Positions 33,738 to 43,015 of a stretch of DNA of 64,000 nt are shown here, piece by piece. A program made the translations under genes and the position numbers. Source of the stretch: an uncultured Lachnospiraceae bacterium. Lineage in GTDB: Bacteria; Bacillota; Clostridia; Lachnospirales; Lachnospiraceae. The DNA lies in assembly GCA_910585465.1 (NCBI GenBank), contig CAJUEW010000003.1, positions 1 to 64,000 of the forward strand. Direction: 5' to 3'. Under the pieces are notes generated by a model that was not told where the DNA came from, searched no databases, and was given only the letters and a program-made list of their open reading frames with translations. The stretch's first letter is position 1. Every line of letters starts with the position of its first letter.

Positions 33738-35273
33738 ATGTTCAGTACCATATTATCAGCGGCAGTGCTTGGAATAGAAGCATATCCGGTGGAAGTGGAA
33801 GCAGATATCAGTGAAGGGCTTCCAATGTTCAGCATGGTCGGAGATTTGTCGCCGGAGGTAAAAGAGGCAGCAGAGCGGGTTCGCACCGCTCTGCGCAATA
33901 CGGGGATTACTTTTCCTGCCAGAAGAGTGACAGTTAATCTGTCGCCGGCCCATATTAGAAAAGAGGGTACCAGGTATGATTTGCCGGTGGCTGCGGCATT
34001 GCTGACAGCCCTTGGAATTGTTCCCCAGGAGGCAGTGAAAGGTATTCTGATGGTGGGAGAGATTGGCCTGAACGGGCAGCTTCGTCCAGTCAGCGGCGTT
34101 CTTCAGACTGTTATGCTTGCCCGGAAACTAAAGTGCGGATTATGCCTTGTTCCCAGGGAGAATGCCCGGGAGGGAGCGGCTGCTGCGGAGGTTCCGGTAG
34201 TGGGAATTCAAAATCTGGAGGAATTGATGGCATGCCTTATGGATCCTGAAGGGTATGCCGTAAAAGCAGAGCCTGCACCAGGGTGGAAAGCCTGTCAGCC
34301 TTTATATCAGGAGGATTTCCGGGAAATTAACGGCCAGCAGGGTGTGCGGCGGGCAGCAGAGATTGCGGCTGCAGGTATGCATAACTTTCTGATGATTGGC
34401 AGTCCGGGAGCCGGAAAGAGCATGATTGCCAGAAGGATGCCCACGATTCTGCCAAGGCTTACTTTGGAAGAAAGTCTGGAAATTTCCAGAGTATACAGTG
34501 CCTGCGGTCTTTTAATAAACGGCGAAGGACTGGCAGTCTCCAGACCGTTTCGCGCGCCTCACCATACAGTGTCTGCCAATGCGCTTGCAGGGGGAGGGCG
34601 GAAGATTATGCCGGGAGAAATCAGCCTGGCCACAAGAGGTATTCTTTTTCTGGACGAGCTTCCGGAATTTTCCGGAAATGCTCTGGAGGTACTCCGCCAG
34701 CCTATGGAGGAAGGACAGATTGTCATCAGCCGGACAAATGGAAGGTACGTTTTTCCGGCGCATTTCCAGCTTGTGGCAGCCATGAATCCATGCAAATGCG
34801 GTTACTATCCGGATCGGACCCGGTGCAGCTGTCTGCCGGGAGAGATTAGCCGGTATCTGCGCAGAATCTCACGTCCTTTGCTGGATCGAATAGATATTTG
34901 CGCGGAAACTCCCAGAATAGAATACCGGGAGCTGACCGGAAAAGGAAACAATGAAAGCTCTGCAGCAATCCGAAGCCGGGTGGAGGCTGCCCGGAAAATA
35001 CAGGAAAAAAGATACAGGGGGCTTAAGTGGAGCTTCAATTCAGAGCTTCATACAGCAGCTATCCGGCAGTTTTGTCCGCTGGGAAGCCAGGAAAGAAAGG
35101 TAATGGAATATGCATTTGAAAGACTGAATTTAAGTGCCAGAGCATACCATCGAATTATAAAGGTGGCCCGGACAATTGCGGATCTGGAGGGAGCTCCCCA
35201 TATCAGGGAGCCTCATCTTCTGGAGGCAGTTGGCTACCGTTCCGTGGACAGAAAATTTTGGAATGGGGAGTGA
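33738..35273 (+). CDS. comM: YifB family Mg chelatase-like AAA ATPase (ComM)
   Basis: A 511-residue AAA+ protein. An N-terminal LonC-like fold (about 1-165) precedes the ATPase with Walker A GSPGAGKSMIARRMP near residue 218, Walker B ILFLDELPEF, and the zinc-like CKCGYYPDRTRCSC. In naturally competent bacteria ComM is a branch-migration helicase during transformation. The neighbouring dprA gene, which follows after one base, supports a DNA uptake or recombination role, although both genes are widespread in non-competent species. Confidence 0.93.
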   Translation: MFSTILSAAVLGIEAYPVEVEADISEGLPMFSMVGDLSPEVKEAAERVRTALRNTGITFPARRVTVNLSPAHIRKEGTRYDLPVAAALLTALGIVPQEAVKGILMVGEIGLNGQLRPVSGVLQTVMLARKLKCGLCLVPRENAREGAAAAEVPVVGIQNLEELMACLMDPEGYAVKAEPAPGWKACQPLYQEDFREINGQQGVRRAAEIAAAGMHNFLMIGSPGAGKSMIARRMPTILPRLTLEESLEISRVYSACGLLINGEGLAVSRPFRAPHHTVSANALAGGGRKIMPGEISLATRGILFLDELPEFSGNALEVLRQPMEEGQIVISRTNGRYVFPAHFQLVAAMNPCKCGYYPDRTRCSCLPGEISRYLRRISRPLLDRIDICAETPRIEYRELTGKGNNESSAAIRSRVEAARKIQEKRYRGLKWSFNSELHTAAIRQFCPLGSQERKVMEYAFERLNLSARAYHRIIKVARTIADLEGAPHIREPHLLEAVGYRSVDRKFWNGE

Positions 35274-35274
35274 C

Positions 35275-36252
35275 ATGGGAGATACATATAATAATAGAAG
35301 AAAAAGGACTTGCCCGGATACGGGATGCATACAATATATCCGGCAGGAGGACCCGTTTTATCCGGAAAAGCTAAAGGTACACAAAGGAATGCCGCCGGTT
35401 CTTTACCTGCTTGGCCGTCTGCCGGACAGGAAGCGTCCCTCGGTGGCAATCGTAGGGGCGCGGCGTTCCAGCAGCTATGGAAATGAAATTGCAAGGCGGT
35501 TTGCCGGGGCGCTTGCGTCTGCAGGAGTTCAGATTATCAGCGGTATGGCGTGGGGAATAGACGGCATGGCCCATGAGGGAGCATTGGAGGCAGACGGAGA
35601 TACATTTGCAGTGCTTGGCTGCGGAGTGGATATCTGCTATCCGGCAGGACACCGGAGACTGTATGAGCAAATAGTGCTCAGAGGAGGCGTTTTGTCGGAG
35701 CAGAAATCAGGCACTCCGCCTCTGCCGGCTTTTTTTCCGGCCAGGAACAGAATTATCAGCGGACTTGCGGATCTGGTGCTGGTTGTGGAGGCGAAAGAGA
35801 GAAGCGGATCGCTGATTACAGCAGATTTTGCACTGGAACAGGGAAAGGATGTATTTGCTGTTCCGGGCAGAGTGGGAGATGAGCTGAGTAAGGGATGTTT
35901 AAATCTCATCAGACAGGGAGCGGGACTTGCGGACGATCCCGGGATCCTTCTGGAGGCTCTCGGAATTTCAGAAAAAATGAAGGAAAGCAGGCAGAAATTT
36001 GTAAAAAATATACTTGCAAAGGATGAAAATATCGTGTATAGTTGGATACGTTTACAGCCTGTAAGTTTAGAAGAGCTGGTTCAAAGAACCGGATTTTCCC
36101 CGGCAAAGGTTCTGTCTCTGCTTGTTGGGCTGGAACTGAAGGGCTACATTCGGGAAGCTCAGAAAAATAATTATGTGAGAACAAACTTGGGGAATAGCGA
36201 TGGCAAAATATCTGGTTATTGTGGAGTCGCCTGCAAAGGTGAAGACAATTAA
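35275..36252 (+). CDS. dprA: DNA processing protein DprA
   Basis: A 325-residue DprA. The Rossmann fold core has VAIVGARRSSSYG, SGMAWGIDGMAHEGAL, GCGVDICYPAGHRRL, PARNRIISGLAD and RSGSLITA, then a C-terminal winged helix (about 255-315). It loads RecA on incoming single-stranded DNA in transformation. The frame is open upstream within comM, but ATG 35275, one base after the comM stop and with GGGAG before it, gives the normal N-terminus. Its last 53 bases overlap the topA start. Confidence 0.92.
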   Translation: MGDTYNNRRKRTCPDTGCIQYIRQEDPFYPEKLKVHKGMPPVLYLLGRLPDRKRPSVAIVGARRSSSYGNEIARRFAGALASAGVQIISGMAWGIDGMAHEGALEADGDTFAVLGCGVDICYPAGHRRLYEQIVLRGGVLSEQKSGTPPLPAFFPARNRIISGLADLVLVVEAKERSGSLITADFALEQGKDVFAVPGRVGDELSKGCLNLIRQGAGLADDPGILLEALGISEKMKESRQKFVKNILAKDENIVYSWIRLQPVSLEELVQRTGFSPAKVLSLLVGLELKGYIREAQKNNYVRTNLGNSDGKISGYCGVACKGEDN

Positions 36253-38197
36253 AAAGTTTCTGGGTGCTAATTATGAGGTTATGGCTTCCAACGGCCATGT
36301 ACGTGATCTTCCTAAGAGTCAGCTTGGAATTGATGTGGAGCATGATTATGAACCCAAATATATTACAATCCGCGGAAAAGGGGACATTCTGGCAAAGCTT
36401 AGAAAAGAGGCAAAAAAAGCAGATAAGGTTTATCTGGCAACTGACCCGGACCGGGAGGGAGAGGCGATCTCCTGGCATTTGTCCAAGGCATTGAATCTGG
36501 ATGCGAAGAAGATGTATCGGATTACATTCAATGAGATTACTAAAAGCGCAGTGAAGGAATCCATTAAACATGCCCGGGAGATTAATCTGGATCTGGTGGA
36601 TGCCCAGCAGGCACGCAGAATGCTGGATCGCATGGTAGGCTACCGTATCAGTCCGATTCTGTGGGCAAAGGTTAAGAGGGGGCTCAGCGCGGGACGTGTA
36701 CAGTCAGTGGCGCTTCGGATTATTGCGGATCGGGAAGAGGAGATCAATGCATTTGTACCGGAGGAATACTGGACTTTGGATGCACGGTTTGCTGTAAAGG
36801 GAGAGAAAAAGCCTTTGACAGCAAAATTTTATGGAACAACGGAAAAAAAGCTGGAAATCCATTCTGAGGAAGAGATGAATCAGGTGCTTTCGGCCTTAAA
36901 GGATGTTTCATTCTCGGTGGCGGATGTGAAAAACGGAGAACGAGCCAAAAAGGCGCCTCTGCCGTTTACCACAAGCACACTCCAGCAGGAAGCGTCGAAG
37001 GTGTTGAATTTTTCCACCTCCAAGACAATGCGCCTGGCACAGCAGCTTTATGAAGGAATCGATATTGAAGGCCAGGGTACGGTTGGTATGATTACGTATC
37101 TGCGTACGGATTCTACCAGAATTTCAGAGGAGGCGGCAAAGGCGGCCGCTTCTTATATAACGGATACGTACGGAGAAAAATATCTGCATCAGGGGACAGT
37201 AAAGAAGGAGTCGGATAAAAAAATACAGGATGCCCATGAGGCCATCCGGCCTACAGATATCCGGCGGCTACCTGCAGCCATAAAGGATTCTCTTTCGAGA
37301 GATCAGTTCCGACTGTACCAGTTGATCTGGAAACGCTTTACGGCAAGCTGTATGGCAGACGCAAAATACCATACGATCTCTGTCCGGATTGACGGAGGCG
37401 GCTACCGTTTTACCGTATCAGCCTCATCGGTGGTATTTGACGGGTTTATGTCTGTTTATGTGCAGGATGACGATGAGAAGACCGGCAGCAATACATTAGT
37501 GAAGGCGGTTGATAAAAATTCTGTGCTGACTTTGGAGAGTCTGGAGGAAAAGCAGCATTTTACACAGCCTCCCGCTCATTTTACGGAGGCGGCGCTTGTG
37601 AAGGTGCTGGAGGAGCTTGGGATCGGAAGGCCTAGTACTTATGCCCCCACCATCAGTACAATTATTGCCCGCCGTTATGTGGCTAAGGAGGGCAGGAACC
37701 TGTATCTGACCGAGATCGGCGAGGTAGTCAATCATATGATGAAGCAGGCGTTTCCGAGTATTGTGGAATCTGATTTTACAGCAAACGTAGAGTCTCTTCT
37801 GGACATGGTGGAGGACGGACTGGTGGGCTGGAAGACGGTGGTCAGCAATTTCTATCCGGATCTGGACGAGGCAGTGAAGACGGCTGAGGAAGAACTGGAA
37901 AAGGTTAAGATTGAGGATGAGGTTACAGATGAAGTCTGTGAACAGTGCGGGCGGAATATGGTTGTAAAGTACGGCCCTCACGGAAAGTTTCTGGCCTGCC
38001 CGGGGTTTCCGGACTGCAGGAATACGAAGCCTTATCTGGAGAAGATCGGCGTACCCTGTCCGAAATGCGGCAAAGAGGTGGTGCTCCGCCGTTCCTCCAA
38101 AGGGCGGAAATTCTACAGCTGTGAGGGATATCCGGAGTGCGATTATGTATCATGGAAAAAGCCGGAGGCCGGAAAAGAGGAGGCAGCCAGGAAATGA
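36200..38197 (+). CDS. topA: DNA topoisomerase I
   Basis: A 665-residue type IA topoisomerase that relaxes negative supercoils. The Toprim domain has VIVESPAKVKTIKKF and ATDPDREGEAISWH. The catalytic Tyr lies in YLRTDSTR. Two C-terminal zinc ribbons follow (CEQCG...CPGFPDC and CPKCG...CEGYPEC). The start is inside dprA in another frame, a 53-base overlap with a weak GGGGAA ribosome site; the dprA-topA-codY order is common in Firmicutes. Confidence 0.95.
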   Translation: MAKYLVIVESPAKVKTIKKFLGANYEVMASNGHVRDLPKSQLGIDVEHDYEPKYITIRGKGDILAKLRKEAKKADKVYLATDPDREGEAISWHLSKALNLDAKKMYRITFNEITKSAVKESIKHAREINLDLVDAQQARRMLDRMVGYRISPILWAKVKRGLSAGRVQSVALRIIADREEEINAFVPEEYWTLDARFAVKGEKKPLTAKFYGTTEKKLEIHSEEEMNQVLSALKDVSFSVADVKNGERAKKAPLPFTTSTLQQEASKVLNFSTSKTMRLAQQLYEGIDIEGQGTVGMITYLRTDSTRISEEAAKAAASYITDTYGEKYLHQGTVKKESDKKIQDAHEAIRPTDIRRLPAAIKDSLSRDQFRLYQLIWKRFTASCMADAKYHTISVRIDGGGYRFTVSASSVVFDGFMSVYVQDDDEKTGSNTLVKAVDKNSVLTLESLEEKQHFTQPPAHFTEAALVKVLEELGIGRPSTYAPTISTIIARRYVAKEGRNLYLTEIGEVVNHMMKQAFPSIVESDFTANVESLLDMVEDGLVGWKTVVSNFYPDLDEAVKTAEEELEKVKIEDEVTDEVCEQCGRNMVVKYGPHGKFLACPGFPDCRNTKPYLEKIGVPCPKCGKEVVLRRSSKGRKFYSCEGYPECDYVSWKKPEAGKEEAARK

Positions 38198-38269
38198 TGC
38201 CGTACACTCTGCTGCTGCATGTATATTTTTGTGTATGGCCGATCAGTGACTGAAAATTTAAAAAATTAA

Positions 38270-38298
38270 TTGAAATTTGTTTTTCTGTATGATAATAT
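38270..38298 (+). promoter_or_regulatory. Candidate promoter of codY
   Basis: TTGAAA at 38270-38275 and TAATAT at 38293-38298, spacing 17. Its start site would fall in the first arm of the hairpin at 38300. Confidence 0.6.
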
Positions 38299-38299
38299 G

Positions 38300-38337
38300 C
38301 AAAGTGCGGCTGTATTTGTAGCGGCACTTTGTTTTTA
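38300..38337 (+). terminator. Terminator after topA
   Basis: CAAAGTGC and GCACTTTG with an inner GCT/AGC pairing and a T-rich tail (GTTTTTAATT). It lies 100 bases past topA and 45 before codY. Confidence 0.75.
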
Positions 38338-38381
38338 ATTAAATTCAAAAAGTGATGATCCTGGAAATAGGAGAGGGAGAG

Positions 38382-39185
38382 ATGAGTGTACAATTATTAG
38401 ACAAAACCCGGAAAATTAACAAGCTTCTGCATAACAACAATTCCAGTAAGGTAGTATTTAATGATATTTGCAAGGTTTTATCAGATATTTTGCAGTCTAA
38501 TGTGCTTGTTATCAGCAAGAAGGGGAAGGTACTCGGTATTGGACGCTATGAAGGGGTGGAGGAGATCCATGAATTGCTTGTGGATAAAGTCGGAAGTTTG
38601 ATTGATCTGCTCCTAAATGAACGTCTGCTGGGCATTCTGTCCACTAAGGAGAATGTAAATCTGCAGACTCTTGGCTTTGGAATGGAAAATATCAAAAAAT
38701 ACCAGGCTTTAGTAACTCCTATAGATATAGCGGGAGAAAGATTGGGTACACTGTTTCTATATAAGTACGAGGATGATTATGAGATTGACGATATTATTTT
38801 AAGCGAGTACGGAACAACCGTTGTGGGGTTGGAGATGATGCGCTCCGTACATGAGGAGAATGCCGAGGAGGCCCGCAGACAACAGATTGTACAGTCCGCT
38901 ATCAGCACACTTTCCGTAACAGAGCTGGAAGCAATTCTTCTGGTATTTGATGAAATGAAGGGAAACGAGTGTACGCTGGTAGCCAGCAGAATTGCGGACA
39001 AGGCGGGAATCACCCGTTCGGTGATCGTGAATGCTTTGCGTAAGTTTGAGAGCGCCGGTGTGATAGAATCCCGTTCCTCCGGCATGCGGGGGACGAATAT
39101 CAAGGTAGTGAATGACTGTGTATTTCAGGAGCTGGAACAGCTCCGAAACAATAAATCAGATGTAAAATTTATAAAGAAATACTAA
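38382..39185 (+). CDS. codY: GTP- and branched-chain amino acid-sensing repressor CodY
   Basis: A 267-residue CodY. It starts MSVQLLDKTRKINKLL, as the family does. A GAF domain (about 1-155) binds isoleucine or valine, and the winged helix at the end has ASRIADKAGITRSVIVNALRKFESAGVIESRSSGMRGT (core GITRSVIVNALRK). It represses nutrient-acquisition and virulence-type genes when nutrients are plentiful. The frame permits a start ten codons earlier at 38352; ATG 38382 is preceded by GGGAGAG and is preferred. Confidence 0.95.
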   Translation: MSVQLLDKTRKINKLLHNNNSSKVVFNDICKVLSDILQSNVLVISKKGKVLGIGRYEGVEEIHELLVDKVGSLIDLLLNERLLGILSTKENVNLQTLGFGMENIKKYQALVTPIDIAGERLGTLFLYKYEDDYEIDDIILSEYGTTVVGLEMMRSVHEENAEEARRQQIVQSAISTLSVTELEAILLVFDEMKGNECTLVASRIADKAGITRSVIVNALRKFESAGVIESRSSGMRGTNIKVVNDCVFQELEQLRNNKSDVKFIKKY

Positions 39186-39202
39186 AATTAGAAAATTTCC
39201 CA

Positions 39203-39231
39203 TTGACATTTTCAGCCGACCATACTAATAT
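39203..39231 (+). promoter_or_regulatory. Sigma-A promoter of groESL
   Basis: Perfect TTGACA at 39203-39208 and TAATAT at 39226-39231 with a 17-bp spacer. Confidence 0.9.
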
Positions 39232-39243
39232 ATTGACTGAAGG

Positions 39244-39270
39244 TTAGCACTCGATTAGAGTGAGTGCTAA
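39244..39270. promoter_or_regulatory. CIRCE operator (HrcA site)
   Basis: TTAGCACTC, nine bases, GAGTGCTAA: an exact match to the CIRCE consensus, at the expected transcription start. It implies repression by HrcA and heat-shock induction. Confidence 0.98.
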
Positions 39271-39307
39271 TAAGAAGCAAAACAGGACTATGACAGGAGG
39301 AATTATC

Positions 39308-39592
39308 ATGAAGTTAGTACCTTTAGGCGACAGAGTTGTATTAAAGCAGTGTGAAAAAGAAGAGACCACCAAATCAGGAATTATTCTTACCGCAAAAGCA
39401 CAGGAGAAGCCGGTAACTGCAGAGGTTGTGGCAGTTGGACCGGGAGGAATGGTAGACGGCAAGGAAGTTACCATGCAGGTAAAGGTTGGAGATCAGGTGA
39501 TCTACTCCAAATATGCAGGCAATGAAGTGAAGCTTGACGAAGATGAGTATGTGATTGTAAGACAGAATGACATTCTTGCAGTTGTAGAATAA
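39308..39592 (+). CDS. groS: Co-chaperonin GroES
   Basis: A 94-residue GroES, the lid of the GroEL chamber. It has MKLVPLGDRVVLK at the start, the mobile loop KEETTKSGIILTAKAQEKP (core TTKSGIIL) and GDQVIYSKYAG. An upstream in-frame ATG at 39260 falls inside the CIRCE element and is not used; AGGAGG lies before ATG 39308. groL follows after 31 bases. Confidence 0.97.
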   Translation: MKLVPLGDRVVLKQCEKEETTKSGIILTAKAQEKPVTAEVVAVGPGGMVDGKEVTMQVKVGDQVIYSKYAGNEVKLDEDEYVIVRQNDILAVVE

Positions 39593-39623
39593 TTTAAGAA
39601 GGATAGACAGGAGGAAATCAATC

Positions 39624-41243
39624 ATGGCTAAAGAATTAAAACATGGCGTAGATGCCAGAGTTGCACTGGAGGCTGGTGTAAATAAGCTTGCGGATACAGT
39701 TAGCGTAACCCTTGGACCAAAAGGAAGAAATGTAGTTCTTGACAAACAGTTCGGTGTTCCGCTTATCACCAATGACGGCGTGACAATCGCAAAGGAGATT
39801 GAGCTGGAGGACGCATTTGAGAACATGGGCGCTCAGCTTGTTAAAGAGGTGGCTACAAAGACCAATGATGTGGCAGGCGACGGTACTACGACAGCTACGG
39901 TTCTCGCGCAGGCAATGATTAATGAGGGTATGAAGAATCTGGCAGCAGGCGCTAACCCGATTGTTCTGAGAAAGGGTATGAAGAAGGCAACCGAGTGTGC
40001 AGTGACCGCCATCGCAGCTATGAGCAGCAAGGTTACAGGCAAGCATCAGATGGCAAGGGTGGCAGCTATTTCCGCGGGCGATGACGAAGTAGGCAATATG
40101 GTAGCGGATGCCATGGAAAAGGTAGCCAATGACGGTGTTATTACGATTGAAGAGTCCAAGACCATGCAGACAGAGCTGGATGTAGTGGAAGGTATGCAGT
40201 TTGACCGCGGATATATTTCCGCATATATGGCCACCGATACAGAGAAGATGGAAGCAGTTCTGGAAGATCCTTATATTTTGATTACAGACAAGAAAATCAG
40301 CAATATTCAGGAAATCCTTCCGGTGCTGGAGCAGCTTGTTCAGGCCGGTAAGAAACTTTTGATTATTGCCGAAGATATTGAGGGCGAGGCTCTGACCACT
40401 CTGGTTCTGAATAAACTGCGCGGAACCTTTACTGCTGTAGGTGTAAAGGCTCCTGGCTATGGCGACAGAAGAAAAGCAATGCTGCAGGATATTGCAATTC
40501 TGACCGGCGGTACCGTTATCTCCGAAGAAGTGGGTCTGGAACTGAAGGATGCTACTCTGGATATGCTCGGACACGCAAAATCCGTAAAGGTTCAGAAGGA
40601 AAATACAGTGATCGTTGACGGTCTTGGAAGTAAAGAAGAGATTGAAAACAGAATCAAGACAATCAAAGCTGAGATGGAGGTTACGAAGTCTGAGTTCGAT
40701 AAAGAAAAATTACAGGAGCGTTATGCGAAGCTGGCCGGCGGCGTGGCGGTAATCCGCGTAGGCGCAGCAACCGAGACAGAGATGAAGGAAGCAAAGCTTC
40801 GTATGGAGGATGCGCTTGCAGCTACAAGAGCAGCAGTGGAAGAGGGGATTATCTGCGGCGGCGGCGCTGCATATATCCATGCATCCAAAGAGGTTGAGAA
40901 GCTGGTAGAGACTCTGGAAGGCGATGAAAAGACAGGAGCAAAGGTCGTATTGAAAGCATTAGAGGCTCCTCTGTACCATATTGTGGCAAATGCAGGTCTG
41001 GAAGGCGCTGTTATTATCAGTAAGGTACGCGAGTCTGAAAGCGGTATTGGCTTTGATGCTTACAAAGAGGAGTATGTGAACATGGTGGAGGCAGGTATTC
41101 TGGATCCGGCAAAGGTTACCAGAAGCGCGCTGCAGAATGCCACAAGTGTTGCATCCACATTCCTGACCACAGAGGCATGTGTTGCCAATATTAAAGAAGA
41201 TGTTCCCCCTATGCCGGCAGGCGGCGGAATGGGAATGATGTAA
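39624..41243 (+). CDS. groL: Chaperonin GroEL
   Basis: A 539-residue group I chaperonin. ATP-binding motifs VTLGPKGRNVVLDK and VAGDGTTTATVLAQA are intact, and the protein ends in the usual Gly/Met tail (GGGMGMM). It shares the CIRCE-controlled transcript with groS. AGGAGG precedes the ATG. A stem-loop follows the stop. Confidence 0.98.
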   Translation: MAKELKHGVDARVALEAGVNKLADTVSVTLGPKGRNVVLDKQFGVPLITNDGVTIAKEIELEDAFENMGAQLVKEVATKTNDVAGDGTTTATVLAQAMINEGMKNLAAGANPIVLRKGMKKATECAVTAIAAMSSKVTGKHQMARVAAISAGDDEVGNMVADAMEKVANDGVITIEESKTMQTELDVVEGMQFDRGYISAYMATDTEKMEAVLEDPYILITDKKISNIQEILPVLEQLVQAGKKLLIIAEDIEGEALTTLVLNKLRGTFTAVGVKAPGYGDRRKAMLQDIAILTGGTVISEEVGLELKDATLDMLGHAKSVKVQKENTVIVDGLGSKEEIENRIKTIKAEMEVTKSEFDKEKLQERYAKLAGGVAVIRVGAATETEMKEAKLRMEDALAATRAAVEEGIICGGGAAYIHASKEVEKLVETLEGDEKTGAKVVLKALEAPLYHIVANAGLEGAVIISKVRESESGIGFDAYKEEYVNMVEAGILDPAKVTRSALQNATSVASTFLTTEACVANIKEDVPPMPAGGGMGMM

Positions 41244-41263
41244 TTCCGGATAAAAAATGAGAG

Positions 41264-41292
41264 AAGGGCGTTGCAATTTGCAGCGCCCTTTC
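41264..41292 (+). terminator. Stem-loop after groL
   Basis: AAGGGCG and CGCCCTT with an extended GC pairing inside. Only a short T-run follows, so its strength is uncertain. Confidence 0.65.
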
Positions 41293-41316
41293 TGTATAAT
41301 TGAATATAAAAATCCA

Positions 41317-41345
41317 TTGACATAACGGCCGCTATTTGATAGACT
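41317..41345 (+). promoter_or_regulatory. Promoter of guaB
   Basis: Perfect TTGACA at 41317-41322 and TAGACT at 41340-41345, spacing 17. The leader to the ATG is about 98 bases and very AT-rich. Confidence 0.65.
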
Positions 41346-41364
41346 GGATAAAATATTGAATAAT

Positions 41365-41403
41365 CTATTATATATTCTACTAAATAATAGAGTAATTATT
41401 AGT
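41365..41403. repeat. Overlapping AT-rich inverted repeats in the guaB leader
   Basis: CTATTAT (41365-41371) pairs with ATAATAG (41384-41390), and ACTAAATAAT (41379-41388) pairs with ATTATTAGT (41395-41403). The two structures share a segment and cannot form together. Confidence 0.5.
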
Positions 41404-41449
41404 AAGATTAATAAATAGCTATAGACAAGAGAGAAAGAGAGGAAAAGAT

Positions 41450-42904
41450 ATGGGCAAAATTATCGGTGAAAGTATTACATTTGATGATGTGCTGCTGGTG
41501 CCATCCTATTCAGAGGTGATTCCCAACCAGGTCTGCCTGGAGACACATCTGACCAAGACAGTCAGGCTTAATATTCCAATGATGAGCGCAGGAATGGACA
41601 CAGTCACGGAACACCGGATGGCAATTGCGATGGCAAGACAGGGCGGTATTGGCATTATTCACAAAAATATGTCAATTGAAGCGCAGGCAGAAGAAGTAGA
41701 CAAGGTAAAACGTTCCGAGAATGGCGTTATTACGGACCCGTTTTCTTTATCCCCGGAACATACTCTTGCAGACGCGGATGCGCTGATGGCCAAATACCGC
41801 ATTTCCGGTGTCCCTATTACAGAGGGTAAAAAGCTGGTTGGGATCATTACAAACCGGGATCTGAAGTTTGAGACGGATTTTTCCAAAAAGATCAAAGAAT
41901 CCATGACCTCCGAGAACCTGGTGACCGCGCCGGAGGGAATCACGCTTGATGAGGCAAAGACGATCCTTGGAAGGGCAAGAAAAGAAAAGCTCCCGATTGT
42001 TGACAAGGATTTTAATCTGAAGGGATTAATTACCATTAAAGATATTGAAAAGCAGATTAAATATCCTCTGGCAGCGAAGGACTCTCAGGGAAGACTTCTG
42101 TGCGGAGCAGGCATCGGCATTACGGCAAATGTGCTGGAGCGTGCAGAGGCGCTGGTGAAAGCACATGTGGATGTTTTGGTGCTGGATTCCTCTCATGGAC
42201 ATTCTGCAAATGTGCTTCGCTGTCTGAAGATGCTGAAGGAAGCATATCCGGATATTCCGGTGATCGCAGGCAATATTGCTACCGGAGAGGCGGCAAAGGA
42301 TTTGATTGAGGCGGGAGCGGATGCAGTGAAGGTCGGTATCGGTCCCGGTTCTATCTGCACGACGCGTGTAGTATCCGGAGTAGGAGTTCCTCAGATCAGC
42401 GCAATCATGAACTGCTATGAGGTGGCGAAGGAATATGGGATTCCGGTGATCGCGGACGGCGGTATCAAATATTCCGGAGATATTACAAAAGCGCTTGCGG
42501 CGGGAGCGGATGTCTGTATGATAGGAAGTATTTTTGCAGGCTGTGATGAAAGCCCGGGTTCCTTTGAACTATATCAGGGAAGAAAATATAAGGTTTATCG
42601 GGGCATGGGTTCCATTGCTGCCATGGAGAACGGCTCCAAAGACCGCTATTTCCAGAATGATGCGAAAAAGCTGGTGCCGGAGGGCGTGGAAGGCCGCGTG
42701 GCATACAAGGGATATGTGGAGGATACGATTTTTCAGCTGCTCGGCGGACTGCGTTCGGGTATGGGACTGTGCGGAGCACCGGATGTTGAGACTCTGAAAA
42801 CTACGGCAAAATTTGTAAAGATTTCAGCAGCTTCTCTGAAGGAAAGCCATCCGCATGACATTCATATTACAAAGGAAGCGCCGAATTACAGCGTGAACGA
42901 ATAG
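41450..42904 (+). CDS. guaB: Inosine-5'-monophosphate dehydrogenase
   Basis: A 484-residue IMP dehydrogenase that makes XMP, the first committed step to GTP. The barrel has FDDVLLVPSYS near the start, the catalytic loop GPGSICTTRVVSGVG with the active Cys, and the flap YKGYVEDT. Two CBS domains lie at about 92-205. Since CodY senses GTP, the nearby guaB is metabolically linked to it, though they are separate transcripts. Confidence 0.96.
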   Translation: MGKIIGESITFDDVLLVPSYSEVIPNQVCLETHLTKTVRLNIPMMSAGMDTVTEHRMAIAMARQGGIGIIHKNMSIEAQAEEVDKVKRSENGVITDPFSLSPEHTLADADALMAKYRISGVPITEGKKLVGIITNRDLKFETDFSKKIKESMTSENLVTAPEGITLDEAKTILGRARKEKLPIVDKDFNLKGLITIKDIEKQIKYPLAAKDSQGRLLCGAGIGITANVLERAEALVKAHVDVLVLDSSHGHSANVLRCLKMLKEAYPDIPVIAGNIATGEAAKDLIEAGADAVKVGIGPGSICTTRVVSGVGVPQISAIMNCYEVAKEYGIPVIADGGIKYSGDITKALAAGADVCMIGSIFAGCDESPGSFELYQGRKYKVYRGMGSIAAMENGSKDRYFQNDAKKLVPEGVEGRVAYKGYVEDTIFQLLGGLRSGMGLCGAPDVETLKTTAKFVKISAASLKESHPHDIHITKEAPNYSVNE

Positions 42905-42915
42905 AACAGGAAGAC

Positions 42916-42952
42916 AAAGGGGACTGCTGCAGAGTGTATCAGTCCCTTTTTT
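42916..42952 (+). terminator. Terminator after guaB
   Basis: AAGGGGACTG and CAGTCCCTTT around a 13-base loop, ending in six T. Confidence 0.88.
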
Positions 42953-42954
42953 AG

Positions 42955-42983
42955 TTGCAATCACAGGTGACAGATGATAAATT
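42955..42983 (+). promoter_or_regulatory. Candidate promoter of pyk
   Basis: TTGCAA at 42955-42960 and TAAATT at 42978-42983, spacing 17, directly after the guaB terminator. Confidence 0.55.
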
Positions 42984-43015
42984 AAAAGATAAGAAAAAAA
43001 TGGGAGGATAACGAT

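Noticed and set aside
39636..40574. 312-residue antisense ORF opposite groL
   Set aside because: Shadow ORF opposite a highly conserved gene.
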